Shown piece after piece: positions 43,999 through 53,035 of a DNA stretch of 64,000 nucleotides. A program made the translations under genes and the position numbers. Each line of letters begins with the position of its first letter. Positions within the stretch are counted from its first letter, which is position 1. The notes beneath the pieces were generated by a model, which worked only from the letters and a program-made list of their open reading frames with translations, made no database searches and was not told the DNA's origin. Origin of the DNA: an uncultured Christensenella sp. (lineage in GTDB: Bacteria; Bacillota; Clostridia; Christensenellales; Pumilibacteraceae); assembly GCA_910578545.1 (NCBI GenBank), contig CAJTPT010000007.1:1-64000 (forward strand), read 5' to 3'.

Positions 43999-45255
43999 AT
44001 GCAAAAACTTGTTATTAAAGGCGGTGCGCCGTTATACGGAGAGCTTGTCAATCAGACGGCAAAGAATGCGGCTTTGCCTATTATTGCCGCATGTATGCTG
44101 ACGGAAGACCCGATCGTCATAAAAGACTGTCCGCATTTAAAGGACATTGACGCAATGTTAAACATCATGCGCCATTTGGGCTGTTCGGCGTATTTTGACG
44201 GCGACGATCTTAACGTATGCTGTCGAGACGTCACGCTAAACGTCATAAACGCCGATTTAACGGGCAAACTGCGTTCGTCCATATTTATTCTCGGTTCCAT
44301 TCTTTCGCGGTGTAGAAGTGCGTATATAAGCCATCCGGGCGGGTGTGAGATAGGACTTCGCCCCATAGATTTACATATTTTCGGATTAAAGGCGCTGTCC
44401 GTAAAAATCGAGGACGACGGCGGCGTTATATGCTGTGACGGAAGCAAAATGAAAAGCGCGGTAGTAAACCTCGACTTCGCGTCGGTTGGCGCGACCGAAA
44501 ATCTAATGATGGCGGGCGCGCTTTTGGACGGCGAAACGGTTATTGTCAACGCCGCTCGCGAGCCCGAGATAGTCGACCTTGCGCAGTTTATAAACGCAAT
44601 GGGCGGACGGGTGCGCGGAGCGGGTGAATCCATAATCCGCATTAACGGCGTAAAAAAGCTTCACGGTTGCACCTATCGCCCAATACCCGACAGAATAAGC
44701 GCGGGTACCTATCTTGCGGCAGTCGCGCTTTGCGGCGGCGACGCATTAATAAAAAACGTCGTGCCCGAGCACGTGTTCGGAATCACCGAGCGACTCAAAA
44801 AATCAGGCGCACGGCTGACTGTCAAAAACGGAGCGGCACGCATTGCTTCGGACGGCAGACCGCGCGCTGTACATAAGCTCGAAACCAACGTTTATCCCGC
44901 ATTCCCGACAGATATGCAACCGCAGTTTTGCGCATTGCTGTCCTGTGCGCAGGGCAGTTCCGTTATCGTTGAAAACCTGTTTGAAAACCGCTTCGGTTAT
45001 ACGGGCGAGCTCGTTAAGATGGGCGCAAAAATCACGGTCAAGGATAGGATAGCCGTTGTGACCGGCGTCGACGGATTGCACGGCGCGACAGTTAAAGCAT
45101 GCGATCTCCGCGGCGGCGCGGCGCTCGTGATAGCAGGTCTCAAGGCGGACGGCGTTACAGACGTTATTGACGTCGAGCATATCGACCGCGGTTATCAGAA
45201 TATCGAGCAAGCCTTTAGATTACTCGGCGGAAATGTAGAAAGAGTGAATAGATAA
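43999..45255 (+). CDS. murA: UDP-GlcNAc 1-carboxyvinyltransferase
   Basis: The 418-residue EPSP synthase-like enzyme has KNAALPII near the start and the active-site cysteine at about 116 in HPGGCEIGLRPIDLH. It makes the first committed peptidoglycan precursor and is the fosfomycin target; the Cys means normal sensitivity at that site. The start 43999 has GAGGA upstream, while the frame is open to 43909 without a ribosome-binding site. The gene resumes the dcw order after the 18 kb giant insert. Confidence 0.95.
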   Translation: MQKLVIKGGAPLYGELVNQTAKNAALPIIAACMLTEDPIVIKDCPHLKDIDAMLNIMRHLGCSAYFDGDDLNVCCRDVTLNVINADLTGKLRSSIFILGSILSRCRSAYISHPGGCEIGLRPIDLHIFGLKALSVKIEDDGGVICCDGSKMKSAVVNLDFASVGATENLMMAGALLDGETVIVNAAREPEIVDLAQFINAMGGRVRGAGESIIRINGVKKLHGCTYRPIPDRISAGTYLAAVALCGGDALIKNVVPEHVFGITERLKKSGARLTVKNGAARIASDGRPRAVHKLETNVYPAFPTDMQPQFCALLSCAQGSSVIVENLFENRFGYTGELVKMGAKITVKDRIAVVTGVDGLHGATVKACDLRGGAALVIAGLKADGVTDVIDVEHIDRGYQNIEQAFRLLGGNVERVNR

Positions 45256-45360
45256 TAGCGAATAGGTAAGAGGTAAGAAGCATTGGTAATTAAGAATAAG
45301 CCATATTACTCGGTGAGTAAAAAGCGGATTGTGAATTGCCGATTAATATAATAAAAAATG

Positions 45361-45389
45361 TTGATTTTTGCGATTTAGTTTGTTATAAT
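45361..45389 (+). promoter_or_regulatory. leaderless promoter of ftsQ
   Basis: TTGATT (45361-45366) and TATAAT (45384-45389) are spaced by 17 bp. The ATG at 45396 is six bases downstream and no ribosome-binding site exists. Confidence 0.75.
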
Positions 45390-45395
45390 TATTAC

Positions 45396-46235
45396 ATGCG
45401 TAACAAGAAGCTGATTGTATTATTGACAATAGTGTTGGTACTGGTGTTATCCATAGTAACATGCAGTGCAACTTTTCTTGTGCGCGACGTAAATGCGTAC
45501 TGCTATTACGAGCATGCCGACATAGACGAGTATAACAAAAAGGTTGTCGAAAAGGCGGGAATTAAGCTTAACAGCTCTATGTTCTTTGTGGACGAGGTCG
45601 GCATAAAAAACAATATCGAAAAGGCGTATCCGGATATCGAGGTCATCAACGTTAGGCGCGGGTTCCCGGATACCGTTACGATTAACTACGTGATATACGA
45701 AAAGTCGTTCCAATACAAGAAGGGCGACAGATATTATCAGTGCTATTCTTCCGGGCGGATAGGCGAAGTTTCTGGCGTCGAAATGCCCGGATACTTTACC
45801 GTCAAGCCGAGCGGCACGACGTCCGATAAGATAGGCAATTATTTCCAGTCGGAAAACGGCAAGGACAGGAAGTACGTCGATAGGATTATCGCGTTTTTCC
45901 GTTCCAAGGGAATGATTGACTATCAGATAACACAGCTTATCAAGTTTGTCGATTTGACGCGCGACGGGTACGTATATATCCGCACCAATGCGGGCGTATC
46001 CATAGAGATACACGACATCAGCGTTAAGTTCGAGGATTTGCTCGACAGGGCGTTTGCCGTTTATGCCAAAAAGGATCCGCTGTGGATAGACGTCGAAGTA
46101 ACCAAGGGGCTTATAAAGGCGTATCCCAATTTCGACGTATCCGCAGGCGATAATATAAGATGCGTATATTCGCCGTCGACTTCCGTAAGCGACGACGAGG
46201 CGTATTACAAAGCGCATTACGATTTGAATTCTTAG
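45396..46235 (+). CDS. ftsQ: cell division protein FtsQ/DivIB
   Basis: The 279-residue bitopic protein has one membrane helix (residues 5-27), then a POTRA-like domain (SSMFFVDEVGIKNNIEKAYPDIEVINVRRGFPDTVTI, shortened here to PDIEVINVRRGFPDTV) and a beta domain. This is the standard FtsQ/DivIB topology and it sits between murA and ftsA. It bridges early and late divisome proteins with FtsL and DivIC. The annotated frame extends to 45336 but MRNKK follows directly after a consensus promoter. Confidence 0.9.
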   Translation: MRNKKLIVLLTIVLVLVLSIVTCSATFLVRDVNAYCYYEHADIDEYNKKVVEKAGIKLNSSMFFVDEVGIKNNIEKAYPDIEVINVRRGFPDTVTINYVIYEKSFQYKKGDRYYQCYSSGRIGEVSGVEMPGYFTVKPSGTTSDKIGNYFQSENGKDRKYVDRIIAFFRSKGMIDYQITQLIKFVDLTRDGYVYIRTNAGVSIEIHDISVKFEDLLDRAFAVYAKKDPLWIDVEVTKGLIKAYPNFDVSAGDNIRCVYSPSTSVSDDEAYYKAHYDLNS

Positions 46236-46238
46236 AGT

Positions 46239-46275
46239 AAATCCGACGAAAAAAACGTCGGATTTATTTATTTTA
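46239..46275 (+). terminator. terminator after ftsQ
   Basis: AAATCCGACG and CGTCGGATTT pair around AAAAAA and run into TATTTATTTT. ftsA has its own promoter. Confidence 0.8.
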
Positions 46276-46285
46276 TGCAGTATAC

Positions 46286-46314
46286 TTGACAAGTGCGGTG
46301 CCTTAGTGTATAAT
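46286..46314 (+). promoter_or_regulatory. ftsA-ftsZ promoter
   Basis: TTGACA (46286-46291) and TATAAT (46309-46314) are consensus with a 17-bp spacer. Confidence 0.88.
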
Positions 46315-46345
46315 CACAAAGGTAATTTGTATTAGGGGTAGCGTC

Positions 46346-47548
46346 TTGAAACAAAGCATAGCTATTATGGATTTCGGCACGAGTAAAATCACGGTTTTAA
46401 TCGGTAGCCGCGGCATAAACGACTCGATCAACCTCGACGGTATCGGGGTGTGTGAGTATGCCGGTTTTTCACGTGGCGAGTGGCTGGACAAAGAGCGTTT
46501 GTCCTATTGCATTGGACAAGCTATCTCGAGCGCAGAGTCGCGTGCGCGCAAAAAAATAGACAAGCTGTACGTAGGCGTTCCCAACGAATTTTCCTTGTGT
46601 CGGGTGGGGCACGTGTGCATTTCGCTTAACAAAAAGCGCCGAGTTACCGAGCAGGATGTGGAGGAGCTTCGCGAGTCGGGCAACAACTTTGGGTTAGAGC
46701 AGGATTGGACCGTAATCAACATGCAACCCATTTACTACACCCTCGATAACGAGCACAAGCTTATAGAGCCCGTCGGCATGACGTCGACCAAGCTTGGCGG
46801 AAGCATATCGTATTTGTTTGCACGCAACGACTTTATTGCCGATATCAACGGTGCGACGACCGTCGCTGACGTGGAAGAAACCGAGTTTCTTTCGGCGTCG
46901 CTTGCCGAAGTGCTGTTTCTGTTTGATGACTTGCGCCGCGACAGGTGCGTTATTCTTGCCGACGTCGGTGCGCTCGGCACTGCGCTTACTATAGGCAGGG
47001 GCGACGGGATCTGTGTGCAAAACTACTTCCCGTGGGGCGGTACTCGCATTACCGCCGCGCTTGCGGACAGCTTTGATATTACGTTAAAACAGGCGGAATT
47101 GCTTAAACGCAAGATCATTCTTACGCTCGATCCCAACTACACTCCGCCGCTTGACGACGGCGAGGCTGTGGTATTACAGACCGAGTACGAGATTGAAGTA
47201 GATAAAGAAATCAAGCGTTTTTCGGTTGCCGAAACGAATAAAATCGCGGAGCAGGAGATAAGGCGTTTTGCGGAATACGTTAGAAAGGCGCTTAAATACT
47301 GTGAATACGATTATCCCGATTACACGCCGCTGTCAATAACGGGCGGCGGGCTCGGTACAATCCGCGGCGCGGAAGCGTATCTTATTAAATGTCTTGGGCG
47401 CGAGGTCGAGTTTGTCAAGCCCGCGCAACCGATGATGGACAGCGCTCAGCTCTCGTCCGCGCTCGGTATCATGAACATGGTGTTACTGTGCGGCGGCGAT
47501 GACGGCAGACTTTTGGACAGATTTAAGCGTTGGTTTTCCAAACGTTAA
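46346..47548 (+). CDS. ftsA: cell division protein FtsA
   Basis: The 400-residue actin-like ATPase has phosphate-1 motif IMDFGTSKI, ADVGALGTAL in the phosphate-2 position and SITGGGLGTIRGAEAYL for adenosine. The C-terminal GRLLDRFKRWFSKR is an amphipathic membrane-targeting helix. FtsA anchors FtsZ at the membrane. The start is TTG 46346 with GGGGTAG upstream. The ATG at 46367 would cut into the first motif. The gene is separated from ftsZ by 17 bp. Confidence 0.94.
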   Translation: MKQSIAIMDFGTSKITVLIGSRGINDSINLDGIGVCEYAGFSRGEWLDKERLSYCIGQAISSAESRARKKIDKLYVGVPNEFSLCRVGHVCISLNKKRRVTEQDVEELRESGNNFGLEQDWTVINMQPIYYTLDNEHKLIEPVGMTSTKLGGSISYLFARNDFIADINGATTVADVEETEFLSASLAEVLFLFDDLRRDRCVILADVGALGTALTIGRGDGICVQNYFPWGGTRITAALADSFDITLKQAELLKRKIILTLDPNYTPPLDDGEAVVLQTEYEIEVDKEIKRFSVAETNKIAEQEIRRFAEYVRKALKYCEYDYPDYTPLSITGGGLGTIRGAEAYLIKCLGREVEFVKPAQPMMDSAQLSSALGIMNMVLLCGGDDGRLLDRFKRWFSKR

Positions 47549-47565
47549 TATAAGGAGAAATCAGA

Positions 47566-48810
47566 ATGTCGGAGTATTCTCAAAACGGTATGTACATACA
47601 GGACGATAACAGTAATTCGCCTGTCAAGGTTATGATTGTCGGCGTAGGCGGCGGCGGTAGCAATGCCGTTGATAATATGATAGAAGCCAAAGTCAAGGTT
47701 GACGTATTTATGGCTATAAATACCGATAAGCAGGCGCTTCGCGTATCCAAAGCTACGCGGCGCGTCCAAATCGGATCAAACGTTACCAAGGGTTACGGCG
47801 CGGGCGCAAACCCCGAAAAGGGCAGACAGGCCGCCGAGGAATGCCGCGAAACGCTTACCAAGCTTATGAAGGACATGGATTTGGTGTTTATTACCGCGGG
47901 CATGGGCGGCGGTACCGGTACCGGCGCTGCGCCCGTTATTGCGGAAATAGCGCACAACCTCAAAAAGCTTACCGTCGCGTTTGTCACAACGCCCTTTAAG
48001 TTTGAGGGCGAAGTACGCATGCGCAACGCGCAAATGGGTATAGCAAACCTTCGCAAGTTTGTCGACTCGATTATTATCGTGCCCAACGAGCGCCTTGCAA
48101 CGGTCGCCAAGGATTTGACAACGCAGGAAGCGTTCAAGTACGCCGACGACATTTTGCGTCAGGGCGTGCAGGCTCTTACAGACTTAATCGTCAATCCCGG
48201 ACGAATTAACGTCGACTTTGCCGATATCAACACCGTTCTCGAAAACGGTGGTGACGCAATCATGGCTATCGGCAGGGCAAGCGGTACTAACCGCGCTATA
48301 GAGGCGGTTAAACGCGCCGTAAATAACACTGTGCTCGATACTTCTATCGAGGGCGCGACCCGTGCTATCGTTCAGATAGAGGGCAGAGAAGTCAAAATGA
48401 ACGAGGTGTCGCAAGCCGTCGAGCTTGTGCGCGACATCTGCGCCAAGGAAGCAAATATCGTTTTCGGTCACGCTATCGTGCCCGAGCTTAAGGATCAGCT
48501 TCAGGTCACTATTATAGCGACGGGCTTCAGTCGCGGCACGCACGGCGGTCAGGCTCAACAGCAGCCGCAACAACAGCAACAGGCTCAGCCGTTCGGTCAG
48601 CCTGCGCGACCCATGGCACGACCCGTTCCGCCGCTGCCCGTCACACCGCCCGTAACGCAGGGCTACGGTGCGCCGCAGGAAGATACGGAAGAAATGCCGC
48701 TTTTTGCTCCAACGGGGTCGCCTCGTCCGCAAGGCCCGAGCAACGGCTACGTCGGCATGGATGACGACACGGAACTGTCCTGGCTTGAAAAGCTTAAAAA
48801 AAGAAAGTAA
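47566..48810 (+). CDS. ftsZ: cell division protein FtsZ
   Basis: The 414-residue tubulin-like GTPase has VGVGGGGSNAVDNM and the tubulin signature GMGGGTGTGAAP. The linker from about 330 is Gln/Pro-rich. The C-terminal peptide reads DTELSWLEKLKKRK, a variant of the usual D-I-P-x-F-L-R peptide that binds FtsA. AAGGAGAAAT precedes the ATG. A terminator follows at 48829. Confidence 0.97.
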   Translation: MSEYSQNGMYIQDDNSNSPVKVMIVGVGGGGSNAVDNMIEAKVKVDVFMAINTDKQALRVSKATRRVQIGSNVTKGYGAGANPEKGRQAAEECRETLTKLMKDMDLVFITAGMGGGTGTGAAPVIAEIAHNLKKLTVAFVTTPFKFEGEVRMRNAQMGIANLRKFVDSIIIVPNERLATVAKDLTTQEAFKYADDILRQGVQALTDLIVNPGRINVDFADINTVLENGGDAIMAIGRASGTNRAIEAVKRAVNNTVLDTSIEGATRAIVQIEGREVKMNEVSQAVELVRDICAKEANIVFGHAIVPELKDQLQVTIIATGFSRGTHGGQAQQQPQQQQQAQPFGQPARPMARPVPPLPVTPPVTQGYGAPQEDTEEMPLFAPTGSPRPQGPSNGYVGMDDDTELSWLEKLKKRK

Positions 48811-48828
48811 AATATACGTAAAGCAAAA

Positions 48829-48858
48829 GGTATCGGGTTATGCTCGGTACTTTTTTTG
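48829..48858 (+). terminator. terminator of ftsA-ftsZ
   Basis: GTATCGGG pairs with CTCGGTAC (two G-T pairs) before seven T. Confidence 0.75.
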
Positions 48859-48959
48859 TTTGCCGTTTTTATCGTGCGGTTTGCCGATAAAATCAATGGG
48901 GGAAGCAGCAAAAAGCATACGACAAAATAGGTTAATTATTGTTAAAAAGCGTTTTGCAT

Positions 48960-49004
48960 TTCGACATAAAGGTCAAGACTATTGCAAAACGATTGTGCTA
49001 CAAT
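48960..49004 (+). promoter_or_regulatory. putative Spo0A box and -10 of spoIIGA
   Basis: TTCGACA (48960-48966) is the reverse complement of the 0A box TGTCGAA. It lies about 45-50 bp before the expected start. TACAAT (48999-49004) is six bases before the ATG. No good -35 at 17 bp is present, consistent with an activator-dependent promoter as known for Bacillus spoIIG. Confidence 0.55.
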
Positions 49005-49010
49005 GTGCGC

Positions 49011-49829
49011 ATGTACATAGAGTTTGTAATTGCGGATAATTTTTTGCTTACCTATCTTGCAGGTGCGGCGGGGTACAGACTGTGTCACAACAAGGTGAGT
49101 GTGTGGCGAACGGTTATCGCTTCGATTGTCGGAACGACGGTTGCTGTGTTTTATCCGTTTTTTGATTGCGCCGCGTGGATACTGCTTGCCGTCAAGCTCG
49201 GACTATGGTGTGTGCTCAGCGCGATCATGTATTACAAAACGCCGAGGCGCTTCGTTGCGGCAATGCTGTTTTTGGGCAGTACGTTTGCGCTCGGCGGTGC
49301 GAGCTATGCGGCGCTTTTGTGCTTTAGCGGCGGCGCTGCGGACTTTGTGACCAAATACCCTATATGTATAGTGCTCGGCGTGGGCTGCGCGGTATACGGC
49401 TGTATGCGGTATGCTGTCAAGCGTTTGCGGCTTGTGCGTGCGAGAGCGCCGTACGAGTACCGCACCGAGGTAACGGTTTTCGGCACGAGAATGGAATTCT
49501 GCGCATTCCTCGATACGGGTAATTGCGTGTTTGACGGCAAAACGGGTCTGCCGGTAGTAATAACCGACATAGGCGTGTTTACGGACAAGCTTAGCGGCGG
49601 CGCGGCGGTGAAGTTTGCCAAGGATTTACCAAAGCTTCGGCAAATGCAAGCCAAGACTCCTGCGGGAAGTGCGGATATTTATATAGTACAACCGACCGAA
49701 ATAACGGTCTATTCGGACAGGCACAAACATAAAATAAATGCGATGATAGGGCTTATCGGCAGTGCGGGCAGATTCACAAACGCACATGAAATGCTGCTTT
49801 GCCCCGCGGCGATGACGGAGGTCGTATGA
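49011..49829 (+). CDS. spoIIGA: sigma-E processing peptidase SpoIIGA
   Basis: The 272-residue protein has five or more N-terminal membrane helices and a C-terminal aspartic-protease-like domain with FLDTGN (Asp at about 168). The family cleaves pro-sigma-E in the mother cell during sporulation. It directly precedes and overlaps sigE by ATGA. The start 49011 lies six bases after a -10 box and has no ribosome-binding site. An in-frame start at 48939 precedes the promoter and is rejected. Confidence 0.93.
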   Translation: MYIEFVIADNFLLTYLAGAAGYRLCHNKVSVWRTVIASIVGTTVAVFYPFFDCAAWILLAVKLGLWCVLSAIMYYKTPRRFVAAMLFLGSTFALGGASYAALLCFSGGAADFVTKYPICIVLGVGCAVYGCMRYAVKRLRLVRARAPYEYRTEVTVFGTRMEFCAFLDTGNCVFDGKTGLPVVITDIGVFTDKLSGGAAVKFAKDLPKLRQMQAKTPAGSADIYIVQPTEITVYSDRHKHKINAMIGLIGSAGRFTNAHEMLLCPAAMTEVV

Positions 49830-50536
49830 AGCTGAAAAAACTGTTGGACGCAATAAGGCGCGCAATCAATGCCGAGCACGGCTGTGACTTGGAATACATA
49901 ACTTCAGGCGACGGCTTGCCGCACCCGCTCGAACCGCAAGAGGAAGCGGACGCGATAGCTCGGCTTAAAACCGACCCCGCAGTCAAAGGCTTGCTTATCG
50001 AACACAATCTTCGGCTTGTGGTGTACATTGCGCGCAAGTTCGACAATACGAATGTGGACATAGAGGATTTGATTTCAATCGGAACCGTCGGGCTTATAAA
50101 GGCGGTCAATTCGTTTGACGCTGACAAGAACATCAAGCTTGCGACGTACGCATCGAGATGTATCGAAAACGAGATACTCATGCACCTAAGGCGGGTCGTA
50201 AGACTGCGCGCCGAGGTTTCGCTGGACGAGCCGTTAAACGTGGACGCCGACGGCAACGAACTGGTTATGGCGGACATACTCGGCACCGATCCCGACGCAA
50301 TCGGCAAGGAAGTGGAAAACGAGGCGGAGTGCCGTTTGCTTAACGAGGCGCTCGAGCGGCTTAACAAGCGCGAACGCGTGATTATGCAAATGCGTTTCGG
50401 CTTGGGCGGCACAAATGAAAAGACCCAAAAAGAGGTCGCCGATATTTTGGGTATTTCCCAGTCGTATATATCGCGTCTGGAAAAGAAGATAATATTCCGT
50501 CTTAAAAAGGACATAACAAAAGCGTTGCAGGCTTAA
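49826..50536 (+). CDS. sigE: RNA polymerase sporulation sigma factor E
   Basis: The 236-residue sigma-70 family protein has region 2 (RLVVYIARKFDNTN, EDLISIGTVGLIKAV, KLATYASRCIENEILMHLR) and region 4 (TQKEVADILGISQSYISRLEK). An N-terminal pro-sequence of about 25 residues precedes the core, matching the target of SpoIIGA. It directs mother-cell transcription after engulfment begins. The start at 49826 overlaps spoIIGA with CGGAGG upstream. Confidence 0.95.
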   Translation: MKLKKLLDAIRRAINAEHGCDLEYITSGDGLPHPLEPQEEADAIARLKTDPAVKGLLIEHNLRLVVYIARKFDNTNVDIEDLISIGTVGLIKAVNSFDADKNIKLATYASRCIENEILMHLRRVVRLRAEVSLDEPLNVDADGNELVMADILGTDPDAIGKEVENEAECRLLNEALERLNKRERVIMQMRFGLGGTNEKTQKEVADILGISQSYISRLEKKIIFRLKKDITKALQA

Positions 50537-50567
50537 TACCGGCAAAGCCCAAAAGGATTATATTATT

Positions 50568-51437
50568 TTACAAAGACGAGCTTTCCACAAGCTCACAGCC
50601 TGACAGCGTGGGATTGACGTCGGGACCCGACTTTTCGGTCACAGCAGCGGTAAAAACGTATCCTTCGGGCAGAGCGGTGGGCGGGTAGCCTGCCAATAAC
50701 TTGAAGATTCTGTTAAAGTTGCGAATGGTGCCAAAGCCGCAACGCGCGGCGATTTCGGTCACGTTATACATTCCGCCGCGCAACAGTTCTACAGCCTTTT
50801 CGACGCGCACGCAAGCGACGTAACGCATAAAGTGCATGCCCGTTTTTTGAGTAAAAAAGCGGGAGAGATAGCTGGGATTCATGCTCATAAACTTCGCCCC
50901 GTCACGGAGCGTATAGCTGTCGTAATGCCGTTCGATCTCGTCAAAGAGTGCGCGTAGCTTAACATCCGTTTCCGATTTGGCGCGCTTGTCATCGGTGCGC
51001 TCGTAGCGGAAAATATCGAGCAATAGCTGTTTGATATACAGCTCGGTTTGTTGGGCGTACAGCGGTCGCTTGTTTTTAAGCTCGAGCATGATTTTGTCGT
51101 AAACAACGGGTATACCGTAATCAGCCGATAAAACGGGCGAGGTAAGCGCAACAGCTTCGAGTTCGTCAATAACGTTGCGGTCAAAAACAAGCGTTTGCAA
51201 AAGCGATGAATCGTCGACCGCGTTTATCCTATGCAAGGTTTCACTGTCTATAAACATAGCGTCGCCGTTTTGTATGCGAAACGAAACGCCGCCGTGCACG
51301 ACGTCAAGCGTGCCGCGCTCCACGTAAATTAGCTCGCAATCGCTGTGCCAGTGCATGGTGTTTTGCGAGTTTTTGTATTTACCGACCCAAACGCGTTCGC
51401 TTTCGCCGTAATACCATTTTTCCTTTGTCGCGCTCAT
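50568..51437 (-). CDS. AraC-family transcriptional regulator (likely galactose regulator)
   Basis: The 289-residue protein has an N-terminal cupin domain (MHWHSDCELIYVERGTLDVV, residues about 23-42) and two C-terminal helix-turn-helix motifs (MNPSYLSRFFTQKTGMHF and VTEIAARCGFGTIRNFNRIFK). It is divergent from galT, so control of the gal operon is likely but inferred. The start at 51437 is six bases after its -10 box. The six codons upstream in frame overlap the promoter. It ends close to sigE, which is convergent. Confidence 0.88.
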   Translation of the reverse strand: MSATKEKWYYGESERVWVGKYKNSQNTMHWHSDCELIYVERGTLDVVHGGVSFRIQNGDAMFIDSETLHRINAVDDSSLLQTLVFDRNVIDELEAVALTSPVLSADYGIPVVYDKIMLELKNKRPLYAQQTELYIKQLLLDIFRYERTDDKRAKSETDVKLRALFDEIERHYDSYTLRDGAKFMSMNPSYLSRFFTQKTGMHFMRYVACVRVEKAVELLRGGMYNVTEIAARCGFGTIRNFNRIFKLLAGYPPTALPEGYVFTAAVTEKSGPDVNPTLSGCELVESSSL

Positions 51438-51443
51438 AATAAT

Positions 51444-51472
51444 ATTGTATACCAAAACTACGGCGCAGTCAA
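51444..51472 (-). promoter_or_regulatory. leaderless promoter of the AraC-family gene
   Basis: On the minus strand TTGACT (51467-51472), 17 bp, and TACAAT (51444-51449) precede the ATG by six bases, with no ribosome-binding site. Confidence 0.75.
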
Positions 51473-51513
51473 CGGTAATGTAAAAATTTTTCCATAATCG
51501 GTAAATAAAAGTC

Positions 51514-51542
51514 TTGCGTTGCTTACCGCATTTTGATAGAAT
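51514..51542 (+). promoter_or_regulatory. galT operon promoter
   Basis: TTGCGT (51514-51519) and TAGAAT (51537-51542) have 17-bp spacing. Both deviate from consensus, as expected for an activated promoter. GGAGG precedes the galT ATG. Confidence 0.6.
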
Positions 51543-51580
51543 ATAATTAATCGTAACAACTTGCTTTGCGGAGGCGCTAA

Positions 51581-53035
51581 ATGAACGAGCTGATTGTAAG
51601 TATGGATAAGCTTATAACGTATGCCGAAAATAAGCTTGGGCTTACGGCTAAAAATTCGGACTACGTGCGTAACGGCATAATGCACACGCTCGGCTTTTCA
51701 TCGCCGCGAACGACTTTTACGGTCGACGGCAGTATAGACGAACTCCTTGCCGAGTTTGCCGCGTGCGCGGTAAAGATAGGAGGATTCGACGAAGCGGAGG
51801 CGGATAAGCTTTGCGACTACGTAATGGGCGAGCTGTCGCTTAATCCCGACGAATTGCAAAGGCTTTTTTATGAGACGGAGCGCATACTCGGAAGTAAAGC
51901 GGCTACCGATATGTTTTACGATTATTGCGTAAAAAATAATTACGTCAAAAAGTCAAAGCTCGACCGCAATCCGCGGTTTGACAGCGACGGACTTATAATT
52001 ACTATAAACAAAGCCAAGCCCGAATTCCGCGACGCCAAAAAAGCGGCGGCGGGGAATGCCGTGAGCGGCGGCTATCCGCTTTGCAGTATCTGCCATCAAA
52101 ACGAGGGCTTTGTCGGTCGCGATAAGCGCACCCTTCGCACGGTGGATATAACACTCGGCGGGCAAAAGTGGTTTTGGCAATATTCGCCGTACGGATATTT
52201 TTATCAGCACGGAATAGCCGTCAACTACGAGCATACGCCAATGCACATAGACAGGGAAACATTTACTCGGCTCATTGATTTTGTGGATAGATTTCCGCAT
52301 TACTTTTTGGGCTGTAACGCCGCACTTCCGCGTATAGGCGGAAGCGTTTTGGCGCACGATCACTATCAGGGCGGAGGCGAGGTTTTGCCGTTGCACAGGG
52401 CGGGCGCGGTAAAAACGCTTACCGTCGACGGCGGTATAATAGAGATTTTGGATTGGGCGGGTACGGTGGTGCGCATTGTGTCCAAGCACCGCGAAGCCGT
52501 TTCGGAATACTCTGAAAGAGTGCGCAAAGCGTGGGATTGCTTCGACGCGCCGGAGCTCGGCATAATCCACGCCGACGGCGACGGTGTGCACAACTCGATC
52601 AGTCCGACGGTGCTTAAGACCTCGCGCGGGTACGAAATGAATATCATACTTCGCAGTAATATTACGTCGCCGCAATATCCCGACGGCGTATTCCATGCGC
52701 ACCCCGAATTCCATGTTATCAAAAAAGAATCCATTGGACTCATCGAGGCGCAGGGCTTGTTCATTCTTCCGGGAAGGCTGGAGGGCGAGCTAGATACGCT
52801 TTGCAAGTGCATACGTGACGGTAAAGCGTTGCCGAAAGAACTACAAGACTATCAACAAGTGTTCGACGAGATAAAGAATATTTGCGGCGACACGCGTGAT
52901 ACGGTCGGTATACAAAACGCCGTCCGAAAGGAACTGGGAAGCGTGTGCAAGAGAATACTTCAAAACACCGCCGTGTTCAAAACACACGATTTGACCGAGA
53001 AATTCTTAAGAGAAAGGGCGCTTAAAAATGGCTGA
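51581..53035 (+). CDS. galT: class II galactose-1-phosphate uridylyltransferase
   Basis: The 484-residue protein is the long Bacillota form of GalT, unlike the short histidine-triad enzyme. Typical segments are TLGFSSPRTTF, YEHTPMHIDRETF, GGSVLAHDHYQGG and NITSPQYPDGVFHAHPEFH. It exchanges UMP between UDP-glucose and galactose-1-phosphate. Its stop overlaps galK by 8 bp. Confidence 0.94.
   Translation: MNELIVSMDKLITYAENKLGLTAKNSDYVRNGIMHTLGFSSPRTTFTVDGSIDELLAEFAACAVKIGGFDEAEADKLCDYVMGELSLNPDELQRLFYETERILGSKAATDMFYDYCVKNNYVKKSKLDRNPRFDSDGLIITINKAKPEFRDAKKAAAGNAVSGGYPLCSICHQNEGFVGRDKRTLRTVDITLGGQKWFWQYSPYGYFYQHGIAVNYEHTPMHIDRETFTRLIDFVDRFPHYFLGCNAALPRIGGSVLAHDHYQGGGEVLPLHRAGAVKTLTVDGGIIEILDWAGTVVRIVSKHREAVSEYSERVRKAWDCFDAPELGIIHADGDGVHNSISPTVLKTSRGYEMNIILRSNITSPQYPDGVFHAHPEFHVIKKESIGLIEAQGLFILPGRLEGELDTLCKCIRDGKALPKELQDYQQVFDEIKNICGDTRDTVGIQNAVRKELGSVCKRILQNTAVFKTHDLTEKFLRERALKNG

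Noticed and set aside
48939..49010. Upstream extension of spoIIGA
   Set aside because: It would precede the promoter elements and the added residues do not fit the family start.
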